In this document: positions 37,123-50,600 of the stretch, in pieces
Numbering within the stretch: the stretch's first letter is position 1
Layout of the letters: every line of letters begins with the position of its first letter
Assembly (NCBI GenBank): GCA_964017195.1
Contig: OZ024891.1
Location: 246,694-310,693, forward strand
DNA length: 64,000 bases
Direction: 5' to 3'
Source of the DNA: Siderastrea radians
Lineage: Eukaryota; Cnidaria; Anthozoa; Scleractinia; Rhizangiidae
Translations under genes and position numbers: made by a program
Notes under the pieces: model-generated
The model's input: only the letters and a program-made list of their open reading frames with translations
Told to the model about the DNA's origin: nothing
Database searches by the model: none

Positions 37123-37312
37123 TAGCCTGTTGCAGGCGTTCAGAAAGTTGAGCTCGAGCGAAAGAGCGGGAAAAAAACGAGGGGAGACTCGGGAAGAGGG
37201 CGAGGGGAGCGCCTGTGCTCATTCTTCAAATAAAGCCCTCTTCCCCAGTCTCCCCTCGTTTTTTCCCGCTCTTTCGCTCGCGCTCCGCTATCTGAACGTC
37301 TTGAACAGGCTA
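37123..37312. mobile_element. 190-bp foldback MITE inserted in the satellite
   Basis: Ends TAGCCTGTT and AACAGGCTA; inner arms such as GAGCGAAAGAGCGGGAAAAA pair with the far side over about 45 bases. Satellite-like sequence (GATAA, CATGGCCACCCC) lies on both sides, so the element landed inside the array. Confidence 0.8.
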
Positions 37313-37528
37313 CGATAACATGGCCACCCCAGTAATACGGTCACTCCGGAAAAAAGACCTCCCTGATACGACCACTCCGTTATTAAGGCCACCCCGATAA
37401 TAACACCGGACCCGGTCCCGTTGGTGGCAGGATGAACGGGTTCCACTGCAGTAGAGAAATCGCCCAAATCAGCGGTGGAAATAAATACTTCTCATTCCTC
37501 GGGCTGGCTACTCAGTAAAGTTTTAAAC

Positions 37529-37895
37529 GGGGAGGCTCCGCCCGGAGGTTCAAACCCTTACCCTTAAATATACTAATTTTTACCAAAATGGTACCCCTTT
37601 CATATACCTAGAGCAAAATTGCACCCCTTTCTTATACCTCAAGGATAAGTCAAAATATAGAATTTCCCCTGAATCGCCACGTTTTCCCCGAGTTTTCAGT
37701 CATTGTGATTTATTTGCGTAGTCATTGCTGCCAAAATGTGGCACCTTTGATACACTTCGCTTTAGCCACCATTTCTTCCACTTTGCAGCTGATTTTGTGA
37801 CCCTTTCGTATACTAAAATGGCAATTTTCCCTACCCTTAAATATACTGGGAGCTTAAAAAGGGTACCCCTTTCGGGCGGAATACCACCCCGTCTT
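37529..37895. repeat. Dispersed-repeat-like block with CCCTTAAATATACT motifs
   Basis: Begins GGGGAGGCTCCGCCCGGAGG and ends near CCCCTTTCGGGCGGAAT, weakly inverted. The interior repeats CCCTTAAATATACT and CCCCTTTC(A/T)TATACC several times. Probably a transposon remnant of unknown class. Confidence 0.45.
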
Positions 37896-38600
37896 GACTT
37901 TGGTTCGTAAATAATTCTTTTTCATAATCCAGGGGTTGCCTTATAATAAAACAGTTATACTACTCAATCTCATCATAGAAGAGCTGATTATAGCAGCTCA
38001 GCTTTTCATTCCTCGTTGGCTCATGTACCATTTAATTTTGTGCATGGAAATTTACAATCTCCAGCCAATGGGCGCAGAAAATCCGCATAAGGGAGGTGTC
38101 TGTGTGTGTTTCTCTTCATCGTATTTATTTGACAATTTTGTACAATTAAGAAACCTTCATCACTTCTAGATAAACTAAGCAAAAACAATTTTCGTTATGT
38201 ATTTTAAAGTTATGCATTTCATGCAAGCATCTTGGATGTATAAACTAGATCTATAACTGCCAAGTCAAGCTAAGACAACAACAAGTCATCACTTCTAGGA
38301 CTAATGGTCACAAAGATGTCAAGACTAATGATGTTGGTTAGGGCAAAGAGTTTAAAAACTCTACAAACTTCAACTTTATCGTGAATCAGAAAAATGTTCA
38401 GCGTGTGTCACGCAGATTACCGCAGCGAGGATACATGCATGTCACGTAACGTAGAAACGTAGAAAAACTCGCGGGCTCAGTTGGAATACGAAATTGGATA
38501 CCTGCGTCTCTGCTGATTACAAAATTTCGAAACGTACCGAATTTTAGCCACTAAACCGTTAAAAGTGAAGTTTTTGCTGTCATTCGTTGTTGGCCGGATG
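37896..38600. other. 3' flank of FKBP gene, nothing recognised
   Basis: No exon or repeat seen. Probably includes the FKBP 3' UTR, with TTTATT (AATAAA on -) near 38120 as the closest candidate poly(A) signal noticed. Confidence 0.35.
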
Positions 38601-41600
38601 TCAGCATTTCACCCCTCCTTTTTCGTCTTCCTGCATTTCCACATCCGCGTTTCCTTGACCGTTTACTTCCGTTGATGACGTCATCGGCAATGTGTTTGCT
38701 TCGCTGGGTTCAGACTGCTGCCTTTTTTCTTCCTCAGTGGCTTCCTTGAAGACATCTTGACCTTGACCAGGTGCAGCTTCGAGTTCTTCTTTGCGCGCCA
38801 GTCGTTCAAACATGTTAGCTGCGGAAGAGACGTTGCTTTGTTTTAACCCGAGGCAGACATAATCTGGCCAATCAGCAATCCCCCTTCGGCTCAGAGATAG
38901 TCGAGTGAAAAGAACGTGCAGGAAAGTCGTCTACCGCGTGCAAACGTGACGCACGTGCAGTAACGTGACACGCCCGTTCTTCGCTTATTCTTCTCCCTCG
39001 ACCATCCCAGAGGGAAAGGGGGGACTGTTCTTAGTCTGGTTTTTATGTTTCTCTGAACTAGAAGCTCTCAAGACATTGGCAAAACCCAGCAAGCTAACCA
39101 TTTCAGAATTTGTTACTATCGGCTTCTTGGTTAGGTTGCAGTGATACACTAATACATCACAAACCCTGGAATAAGAAGCCAAGAGCTCATATTTTCACTC
39201 CTCAGTGGGAGAAAATGTACCAGAATATTGTTTTTGAGGGTGTGGCTCAAGTTCATTTTCACCTCAGAGAGGTGCCAAATTAGTTTTGAGTGCAAACACA
39301 ACCGCCCCAAAGGTTACTTGTTACCACAGAGAGAGCTGATTTCATTGATTACTGACTAGTTCTTTGCTTATGTAGAACAGTAAAAAAACTACTCTGAGTA
39401 ATTTAAAAAAAGACAACAACAACAGGCATAACAAAAAACAACAAAACCGTGTGTTAGCTCACCATAGATGGACTTTTCCTTGGCAGTATGCTGCTTAATT
39501 TTTTTATTGACCAAGTTTAGTTGTTGCTGTGTTTCTTTGTTTTTTGCATCAATTCGTAGCACATGTTCAAAGTCTTTCTTTGCTAGCTCCAGCTCATTAA
39601 TAGCTAATCTTGCCTGGTAACAAAACAAAAGAGGCATCAGGAACAAACCACTTGCTTTGCATTTCTATACATAAATCCTAGGATCTAAGCAGACCTCTGA
39701 TAAGACATTCTTTGATAGATTTATTTGCAGGATACACATGTTAGCTGTCACTTTGGCAAGTGCAAATTTTTTATTTTTCTTTGTCTAGAAAACAACAAAT
39801 GTATTTATGCTCGGTGCTTTGGAATTATGTGTCGGAATGGAGGTTACGTAATGCGTACCGCATTTAGGCGTGTTTATCACGCTTATTGTTTGGGTTGTGT
39901 TTAAATAGGTTCTTCACGTGTTGCGCTCTCACTTTAGGTCATTTCAGTGCCTTTAATCGACCGTCACTTAGTTTTCTCTTTCTTCCATTTCTACAGTTTG
40001 TTCAGCGTCCGGGCACGTCATCTGGTTTTTCATCAGCTGTCTCCTCTATTACTCCAAGAAATTTTACTAATTTTCGTCCTCAAACGTCAAAGGGCGCCTT
40101 TGATAAAGGCCGTTATGACATCTGCTTCGCCTGCGGCAAGACCGGTCATTGGAGAGTCAATTGCCCCAACTCATACTTCTCTGCCCGATCAACCTACAAA
40201 CAGCTCCAAAGTTTGCCAAGTAAAGACAGCGGCTCTTCTGGGCAGCAGTAATTCCATTTCTGACCAGCAAGTGGTGAAAGATACTCTTGAAGGTATTGCA
40301 GACGATGGTCCAGTTTTCGAGGAGCGTTTTGAATTTGAGAATTCTCCTAATAGTATTCAAACAGTTAAGGGTAGGCTTAGAGCTCAATTTAGTTTTTGGT
40401 CGCTTACTCTAGGTGCAAATGATTTCATTCTCCGGGTTATTGACAAGGGGTATACCATACCTTTTATTACAGTTCCTCAGAATGCATTTTTTGACAATAA
40501 CCATTCAGCGTTTATTCACGCTGATTTTGTTTTAGAGGCTATTCAGGAGCTTCTTTTGTCAGGCTCAGTTGTTCAAGTATCTAGTCCTCCTCATGTTGTC
40601 AATCCTTTGCCTGTTTCCATACAGAGTTGCGGTAAGAAGAGGTTGATTTTAGACCTTAGGCATGCCAATAAACACATTTGGAAGGAGAAATTTAAGTTTG
40701 AGGATATCAGGAACGCTTGTGTTTACCTTCCCTTCGATCATTTCATGTATAAAATTTGATCTTAAATCTGGTTACCACCATATTGATATTTTGCAGGAGC
40801 ATCAAACTTTTCTAGGGTTTTCTTGGGTTGTAAATGGTGTAAGGAAGTTTTTTGTGTTTACAGTTCTCCCTTTTGGGCTATCCTCAGCTCCGTATATTTT
40901 TACGAAGGTTGTTCGTGTCCTTGTCAGATATTGGAGGAGTCATGCTGTGAGAATTACAGTTTACCTTGATGACGGGCTTGGTTCTGCCCGTGATTTCGCT
41001 CGCTGCGAAGCTGCTTCATTATTTGTTAAGACTTCGCTTCAGCTTTCTGGTTTCCTTCCCAATGACAGCAAATCAATTTGGCAGCCAACTTCTTGCTTAG
41101 TGTGGTTGGGTTATTCTATTGATTTGTCCATTCATACTATCTCCATCCCTTCAGAAAGAATTCTCAGTGTGGTACAGGTTATTGATTCAATTCGTTTTCA
41201 GTATCCTTCTAGTACTGCTAGAAAATTGGCCCAGTTTGTTGGTAAGATTATCTCAATGGGTTTCGTTTTTGGTAATATTACTCGTATCATGACAAGGTAT
41301 TCTCATTTTGATATTTTAAGAAGTCCTACATGGGATGGCAAAATTTCCCTGTCGGGTTCCACTCTGAATGAGTTATGTTTTTGGAAAGACAATATTCCCG
41401 GCTTTCCTTAACAGTAGACGCCTGTTGTCTGTTCAATCTCATTATACCCGTGTATGTTATTCCGATGCGAGTTCTACGGGTTGTGCCAGTTACATGTTAG
41501 AATTTCATAACACCATATCTCACAAGATGTGGAGTGTTGAAGAGGCTCAGAAGAGCTCCTCTTACAGGGAACTAAAGGCTATTTCCCTGGGTCTAGAATC

Positions 41601-44600
41601 TTTTCTGCTTTTAGTTAAAGGGCACACTATTAAGTGGTATACTGATAATCAGAGCGTTTCTAGAATTGTTGAAGTGGGAAGTATGAAGGAAGATTTGCAA
41701 CGTTTAGCTTTGCGCATTTTTAGTATGTGCTTGCTCAATTGCATCACATTGGAAGTTGAATGGATTCCGAGATCGGCTAATGACAGAGCTGATTTTTTGA
41801 GTAGAGTTGTGGATTATGATGATTGGCGGGTCAAGAGGGACTATTTCCTTTTGGCCGAGGAGAAATGGGGTCCTCACTCCGTGGACCGCTTTGCGAATCA
41901 TGAAAATACTCAGTTGCCCCGTTTCAATAGCAGGTTTTGGTGCCCTGGAACAGAGGCGGTTGACGTCTTTTCTGTTTCCTGGGCGGGAGAGAATAATTGG
42001 CTCGTTCCACCTATTTTTCTCATCCCCAGGGTCCTCAATCACATGGTTGCCCTCGGCGGTCGTGCTACACTTGTTGTTCCTGCTTGGCCTTCCGCTCCAT
42101 TTTGGCCATTTTTACAGACGAGGGTTTGTCCCCCATATTTTCTGATTTTTTCGAGATCCCCATGGGTAATGATGTTTTTGTTTTGGGTAATTATAAAAAT
42201 GCCCTTTTTGGATCGCATAATTTCCGTTCAGGGGTTCTGTTCTTGAGGTTTTCCTAGAGAGGCCTTACGTTTACCCCCTTTCACATTTGTAGGGGGTTTC
42301 TCTGCAGTTTGTAGAGTTGTTTACGCTCATACCACATGGTATCCGAGTATCGTGGGATGCACTTGGATCCCCTTTTTTTTTTCTTTGTGGAACACTTGGT
42401 CTTTTTCATTACGCAGGGACCACTTGGGCCCTTAGTGGCAACGTTTTTTGCTGTGTTTTTGGGACCACTTGGACCCATCCTTACTTTTGTTTCACTACAT
42501 GTTTTAATTTTTTCAGTTATATTTTTGGTTTGGTCAGTTTTGTCATTTTATTTTCTCTATTTTTTGCTTCAGATGTTAAAGCAGCTGCCAGTCGGACGTT
42601 TGGCGTTCTACTTTGTGAGAAGCTTTGGCTCTCTGCCTTTAATTCTCGAGCTGATAACACAGTTATCAATTATTGTAGATCGTTTTGCAAGTTTAAGGCG
42701 TGGTGCTTGCATAGCACTGGGGAGGTTTCTTTTCTCCCAGCTACTTCAATCACAGTTTCCTTGTATTTGCATCATTTACTTGAAAATTCATTAGGTAGCT
42801 CTACAATTAACAGCGCCTTTTACGCTATTAACTGGGTACATAAGTTAGCAGGTTTTGATAATCGCAATCCGTGCGACAAGTTTCTTGTCAAGTCTATTGT
42901 TGAGGCTTCCAGTCGCGTTCTTCGTAAACCTGTCAGGAAGGCGGAGCCCATTACCCCAGAGATCCTTGGCTTAATTTTCCAGCAACATGGGGAAAGTAGT
43001 AACTTACTTGATATCAGGTTTGTCTGTATGTGTTTACTCGCATATGCTGGTTTTTTCCGCATTTCCGAGCTTTTAAGCATTAGGAGATCTAACATTGTAA
43101 CTGAAGATCTTTATCATAAGATTTTTGTTGAAGTCAGCAAGACTGATAAGTACAGAGAGGGTTCCTGGGTTTATATTGCTAAGACTGGTAATTGTACTTG
43201 TCCTTATACTTACCTTATTAAGTACTTAGAAGCTGCCAGGGTTCCTTCGTTTTCTCAGAATTTCATTTTCAGATCCTTACGGTACGACAAGAAATTGAAG
43301 GGCAATGTTTTGTCTTCCAAGCCCCTCACTGCTAGCAGAGCGGGAGAAATTCTTAAGGAGAAGTTGAAAACTATTGGATTAGACCCCTCTAAGTTTAGTA
43401 ATCACAGCTTCAGGTCCGGAGGAGCTACTTCCGCTGCAAATCTGAATGTTCCAGATCGGCTTTTCAAAGTTCACGGAAGGTGGAAATCAGATTCAGCTAA
43501 AGACGGCTATGTTCGCGATAAAGTCGACTCGCGTCTATATGTTCCTTTGCACATTGGAATTTAATTAATTCAGTTTTTGTAAGAGTCAGTTTAGACTCAT
43601 TTTGTATTTTCCTACCATTTATACTTCTGTATCATGTGAGTTGTGTTTTGCAGAGGTCGTATCATGGCACTGCTCGACCTATTCCTCCAATACAATAAAT
43701 TCATTTATTGTTTATTTGCTTGTGTGTTTCATCATTAGAGAGTTTAGAGCATAAATAAGTTATTTTCGGTAAGCAGTTTAGAAAATAAATTTGCTTGGGC
43801 TAAAGAGACAGCTACACACATATGCTGCAAATAAACCCACCCCTTGGCTCATGTCAAGTAGTGCTACCTTTTGAGTCTGTGGATGGAATCCCTAAGAGTG
43901 ACCATTCAATTGAAAGCTACTGAGTAATCGCTTCCTGTGTCCATTTTAATAATCATGTTATATGTTACGTGCTTCTAACTTATGAATTGAAAAAGATGAG
44001 CAGTGTTTTCCTGTGACACTGTTTATTACGCTTTATATGGAAGTTCTAATGTCTGAGTCTGTAAATGAAATTTTTTAAGTGTGCAATGAAAGCAATTAAA
44101 CAGCACTTAAATGTCAAGACAGTACTGACCAGTAAATGCTTACCTTTCCTCTTCTGAAGAGGGCCTTTATATTCTCTTTCTCTAACTCAAGAGCCTGGAA
44201 GAATGTCATAACAAGGAAATTACACCATTTCAAGAATATGACAAGAAAGGGCTGCAAAATATTCAAGCACTGGGAGGACATTAACCTTTTCACATTCTTT
44301 AATGCACTTGAAGTTATTATTGAGTTTTAAATGGCAGGCAGCCAGATTAAGATGGCCAACTAGCAGCAGAGGATCTCGCTTCTCTTTTTCTTCATTTTTA
44401 AAGTAGCCATCTAATAGTCTGACAACTCTCTGGTACTGTGCAAGAGCTATGTTGTATTTCCCCTCCTAGAAAAAAAGAAGAGTATGATTTTTAATTTTAA
44501 TGAAGAGCTCAATTAACTCACAACAAAAGATACCATGGTGTGTAAATTAACAACACAATTGTTACCAAAATTTCTTACCTTGAAGTATTTTGTTCCCTTT

Positions 44601-47600
44601 TCCTTTGTTGATGATGCTGATGCGATCTTCTCTTCATTGCTCAACTCCCAGTTTTCTTTGGCCTTAAGAAATTCAAACGATATTATGTTGATTTAACAGA
44701 TCATTAATTTTGATACGAAAGCACTCATTTTGGAAGCTTAGTAGAGTGCTTGGTGACTTCTCAGTTAAATTATAACTGTAAATCATAGCTGGCAAGTGCC
44801 AAACAGCCAGTGGTTAGCTTCAGTTTCTGTAGCACTTTACTCGAACTTTGTTCAAACTCAAGGTCCTAAAGATTAACTTAAACTTAACTTAAAGCCGCGG
44901 CTTTCTCAGTCCTATACCCACTGGAAGGATTTGTTGACATACACTCACATTTTCAAACTTCTTTAGATGGATGACATATTCTAGCAGAGACTCTCCTGGA
45001 ATACCAAACTCAGGTTTTCCTGCAGAACCAAAGCCCCATCGTCCAGGATGTATCCAAACATGAGCTTTTTCTCCATCACACATCTTTGACATGGCTTCTT
45101 CTACACCTGGAAGGAGGCCTTCCTCTGCTCCTGAAGTCAAACAAGAAAATGATCACCATGTAACACTCCTAGTTCATGACAATCTGAATACAGTTTACAA
45201 AATTACAATGGGCCATGTTAACATGGTTGCATCAACCTTTTAAGCCTTGGCATCATTATTCAAATTCTCCTTACTGATCTCCATACATTTCATTGAGTAC
45301 CAATTGGACATCAAGACAATTCATCTTTGGTGATCATTTTCCCAATTCTCATGACTTTTGTGTTATAATGATGAGGAGAAATTTGATGCTGATCACTATT
45401 GGAGCTTAAAGGGTAAACTGGGTGGTCAATAGATAAGAAAGACTGCATAAGCATCATCTGTTTTGGCAGTGATAATGAGACGGTTGTGCTAATAGGGTGC
45501 TGGAAAACCGGGGTCCCACTGTACTACAGAGCTGTGCTTAACAATAATCTTGCCCTTTCTTACAACATGGGGGCGCGGTGGTGCAGCGGTTAGCGCGTTG
45601 GACTTCAGACCTGAAGGTCGGTGGTTCGATGCCCAGTCCCTACCATCATGTTGTTTCCTTAGACAAGAACCTTTACACCACATTGTCTCGCTCCACCCAG
45701 GTGTATAAATGGGTACCGGCGACATACTGCTAGGGGTAACCCTGAGATGGGCTAGTATCCTGTCTGGGGGCAGGCTTGTCCCTAACAGCCGGCAGAATTA
45801 ACCGGCTACTTGGGCTGTTTCTGCTGGCTACTTTTGTGAAAACATATGTTTTTCAAGACCAGTTATTTGTTCCTTTACTGGCGCAGATATATGAAAATAA
45901 AACTTATTTCCCATTGCAGTTTATTGACTTAAAAATAATCTGGTTGGCACAGAGACACCATTATTAGTTCATCACGTTGAGTTCTGGGAATTACATGTAG
46001 AATACCACTGAAGGCATGAGTTTATACAAATAAAATTGAAAATTTACGATTACTTTTGGAACTGACGTTATTGGAAATTTGTGCTCAGAATCAAGGAAAT
46101 TCTGTTTCTGGGGACTTAAAATGTAAAAATTTCCTTGGGGGGAGGGGGGCATGCCCCCAGACCCCCATAGAAGGGATCACCTTCGGTGCTTGATAATCAC
46201 TATCCGGCTACTTAGAAATTTTTGCCAGCTACTTGAAAAGTTGTGGACAACCCTGCGGGGGGGAGTAGCAATACATCTACTCTCAGTTGCTTCATGTTAC
46301 AGAAACTGGGATAAGCTCCGGCTGTGTGGGCCTCCTGTGGCTCTTGTGCGACTTTACCTTTACCTTCTTACAACACAGGACACTTTTGACATTACTGTTC
46401 CCAAGCCTCCCAATGCTCCTCCAACCTCTAGCAAAAAAATTGGCAGAAGGTCGTGGGTTCCCCTCCCATCAGTGACTCAGACTTTTTTCTTTTTTATGCC
46501 TTGCTCACGACAAACTAAATACAGTTTTATGCTTAGTGCAAAAATGAGCTTAACATCTTCCTCTTTATTAGCAGACTAGATACTTGTAACATCACCAAAT
46601 TTATCAGTATGCTGAACACACGTCCGCAACATTCAAGCGCAGGTATGGCATAGCTCACCACGTTCTCCTGGTAGCTCAGATGTCAGAGCATATGAAGGCC
46701 ATGTTTTGGCTCCATCTGGGGAATTGGCCTAAGCTTGTGACAAACTGACAATTCAGTGTGAAGTTAACAAGCATTAATTAGAACAAAGTAATGATCAAGT
46801 AGGAAACACTTTACCTTCTCGCATTTGGAAAGATACTTCACGGTCTTCAAACACCTTGCCACTATATTTTCCAACAATGTGAGCTAAATGGCAAGATAAA
46901 AGCACATTAATTAATATCTACCAGTTGCAATTTTTGTTTACTAAAAATTGTACTTGTCACCCACAAAGTGACCCAGAATCCAATCAAGTTGTGCCATCAT
47001 GTTGGCTGTCCTTTCATTGCACAGTTTGACAAACACTTATTGATTGACAAATGTTATTTTCATTGTATTAACATCTTGAATGTTATTTTATAAATCTCTT
47101 TTTTCAAAACAACAAATTGGCAATCTGTAAAATTGAAACAACCATTTGAGTGATTTTTGTTTGGAAAAGATAGATTCCAATAGGTTCCCTTGGAATTTGT
47201 TCTTACAACTAACATAATGGCTTTAAAGCTTCACTTGTTAAGCTGATACTTGTCTTAAGAACACCAAATTTCTCCAGGTAACTATCAGTGGATATTTCCT
47301 CAACTGAAACACTCTTTTGTTTAAATAGAAAATCACCTGTAAGTGATGTGGATTTCTCCTTTAAACATCAAGAACTGACAGGGCTCCAAATTAACTTTAT
47401 GGAGTACTGGCCCATTGGCCACCAGACTGTCATACTGGCCACATGAAGGAGCAACTCAATCTTAATGAAAAACGTTTCTGTTAACTAGTTTATAATAAGT
47501 ACAGCTTCTAACCAGTTGTGAAAGAGACTGACCAACATGACTTCAGGACCGACCCAGTCAACATGGTGGAGATACGATTCGTGCTTGTGTTTAATATGTA

Positions 47601-50600
47601 GCACCATAACCTGGAAAATGTTTTTCCTTTTAAAAGTGTAAGAAATTTATATTTTGAAGTTCACTTAGTAAGGTACATGAATAATTCAAAATTAATCAAG
47701 TACATTTTTTTAAATTTCCTCCAGGCCAAAATGGCCAGTTGCTCCAAATTTCGGCTTGCCAAAGTGTTATTTCTACAGGCCAATGGCCAGTAGACCACTG
47801 TTAGTGTCGAGCCCTGACTGATCATCTTTTATTAACACAAAGAACTAATGAACCCAGGAAAGTTAAACTAATTTAACACTCCTTTTGTCTTCAGTCATAC
47901 ATGTTATGTAATAACCAAAAATAACATGAATTTATAGGCTTACCTTCACAGATAGCACCCGTGTTAGGCTTTTCATAACCTTCGCCTTTTTCTAGAATAA
48001 TCTTTGTCAACTGGCCGTCCTTAGTCAATTCCTCTCCTTTCCAATGGACAAGTTCAATTTCAAACTGAAGGGTGGTGTTTGGTGGAATCTTGGTGCCGCT
48101 TCCTTCCTGCCCATAAGCGTACTCTGGTTTGATGGTGAAGAGGCTGATCTCGCCAGTTCTCATTGTTGGAACAGCAATATCCCATCCCCGTATCACAACA
48201 CCTAAAACATAACAAACAATATCCTGACTACTGATCAGGCTTTTTCCTACTGTCACAATAAATCAAACTATACACTATTCTACTGCCACATGCAAAAGTC
48301 TGACAAGTTCTCATGAATTTCCATTCTGTGTGAAATCAATAAAAGCCCATTACTCAATCACGGTTCAAGGATGAGCTCTCATAAAACTGACTCACGTTGA
48401 CTGTGCTCTTGTATTGAGGGTAACATCGTTAATGCTATGCACTGTTTTAGTGCTTCCCTCATTTGAATAAATTTTGATTGATTTAGTGCTTGATTGAATC
48501 AACTGACAACACAAGTCAGGATTAAAGATTTATCAGCAAACTGAATTGCGGTATGATATGTCTGATAGGAGGCCGCTCTTAAAATTATTCATTGCATGTA
48601 TTTTGCTAACCTTCAACAGCATCACATTTTTTGGGTCTTGTTTACTCAAAAAGAAAATTTCAAAAACATTAATCAATGTTAAAGTTAATATTTAACCTAT
48701 TAACGTCCGTGCCGGCCTGAGCCGGCCTTGATTTTGCGCGTGTTCGCTTTTGGCCCCAGCCTCCCCTAGAAAGGCTTTTTTGGTCCCCTTTTGTCCTAGT
48801 TGTCTTTGGGAATGTTCAAACAATCAGAATCCACCAACTGCGCATATATTTGAAGGCTTGAGGGGGTCCTAGAAGGGAAGACTTCTTGTCACTCTCCAAG
48901 AAGATCACATTTCACTCAAAATGGCTGCCGTGCTCTTCACGCGTGAATTTTCAAGATGGCAATATCTCACTCTTGGAAGGAAGGATTACCTTTTGAAACT
49001 TAAAAACCGAAAGAAGAAGCTCTAAGGAACACTCGACAAGTTAAGCGATGGAATTTAGAGCTTTTAGAGTGAAGAAAACATCTTTCGAGGACGAACAGCC
49101 GTTTTGTCAAAGTGAAGGACAATCTTCCATCGCAAGAGATTTTTCGAACTGCGGACTTTCTGGGAAATGCTCAAGCACTTCTACGAGTCTACGGTAGAGT
49201 AAATTACACATTTGATTGTAAATTTTTACCGAAATAACTTCTTAATTGAAGGATTCTTTGTATTTCTTAAAGTTTTCGTAAAAGTTTTGAAAAACGTGCA
49301 CAGTTCGCATCAGTAAATGCTCTTCAAAATAACTTGCACATCGAGCGAAATCGCTTGTGCGTAGCTTTCCTCGAAGAAAGAATTGAACGTGTTTGGTTTT
49401 CAGAAACGAATAAAGGCGTGTATTAATAAATGTGTTATTTAGAAAAGCTTACTGTCTCCTCTTCTGCGAATCTTCGTTCATGAAATTTCGAAAAATAGTA
49501 ATCTGACCTAAACAGACACAAATCCTCTGTTGTGGTTTGATTTCACGCGCGAGACAACATGTGAATCTCTTGCGTAAATTTTCAAAATTTTGACTTCAAG
49601 ATTGTATTTTTGGCTAATTCTTAATTGACAACTGGTGTATTTTATTCGAAAGTTAGAAATTCTAACTATTCTAGATCAAGTGAGTGTTGTGTTTTCGAGC
49701 CTATAAATTGTCGTTTCGTACTGCACATGGGGTTGTTTATTACCAACTGCTAATTTAGCGAAGTGATAAAAAAACACGCGGCCGGTAATGAGTTAAGGTC
49801 TCTGATACGTAAAGGGAATTTGATGATTTTACAGTTTTACATTGAAACTGTGTAAAACAATGTTGTTGTTACTGATAAACTGAGTGCACTCACTAATTGG
49901 TTCTTTGTTATTGATCGAACAGGTATTGATTGATACTGTGACATCATTGCCTCTCACTTATGTGCATACTCACTATTAGCAAATCTAGATTTTTTCAGGT
50001 ATACAAAATGTGCAGTTGACTGCTGTTATCTCAGACCGAAACTCATTTTCCTTGATATACGTTGCACAGTTACTTACTACTGGCTATCTCAAAAACCTGC
50101 TATCTCAAACAATTTTTTGTTTCCCAGACTGCAGAGTATGGGAGAACTCAACCAGATCTTGCAAGTGCAGAGGCATTTTTAGCAGCATGCATCATGTGCA
50201 ATACGATCCAATGGACCAGAACCCATGCAGCTAAGTGTGCATCCAGCTGTGCACATTTGTCATTACATGTGCACTTGGAAATTGGGCCAAACACAGAACT
50301 TTGCTGTTCAAAAGCCATATGCCTCTAAAATGCTGTCTGCTTAATTAGCCAAAGAGGATATTTTCATCGGGTGTGCACTGCAGTCTTTAGCATGCACAAT
50401 AAGCTAAGCTTAAATATGGCCGAACGACTCTGTCTTTGCTTTACGGAGGGCTTCATTTTAAGTATACAAGTACATGTAGCTTCTGGCCAAGGACTGCCAC
50501 TGACTGGGATAGCCTACCGTCTGATTTTTTATCGATTATTGATTCTGCCACTAAATTCAAGGCCACCATCTCAGACTACATTAATTCATTGGAACCTTTT

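Larger units (their letters stand above)
39886..43730 (+). mobile_element. Decayed DIRS-type (tyrosine recombinase) retrotransposon
   Basis: Order: gag zinc knuckle, reverse transcriptase, RNase H, tyrosine recombinase, all on +, inside intron 7 of the minus-strand FKBP gene. This order with a recombinase instead of an integrase is typical of DIRS elements. Only the end of gag is present and I found no terminal repeats, so the left end is probably truncated or diverged. At least three frame changes break the pol region. Boundaries are approximate. Confidence 0.85.

Noticed and set aside
40443..40817. Frames 39947 and 40662 as two separate genes
   Set aside because: They are two parts of one reverse transcriptase separated by a frame change.
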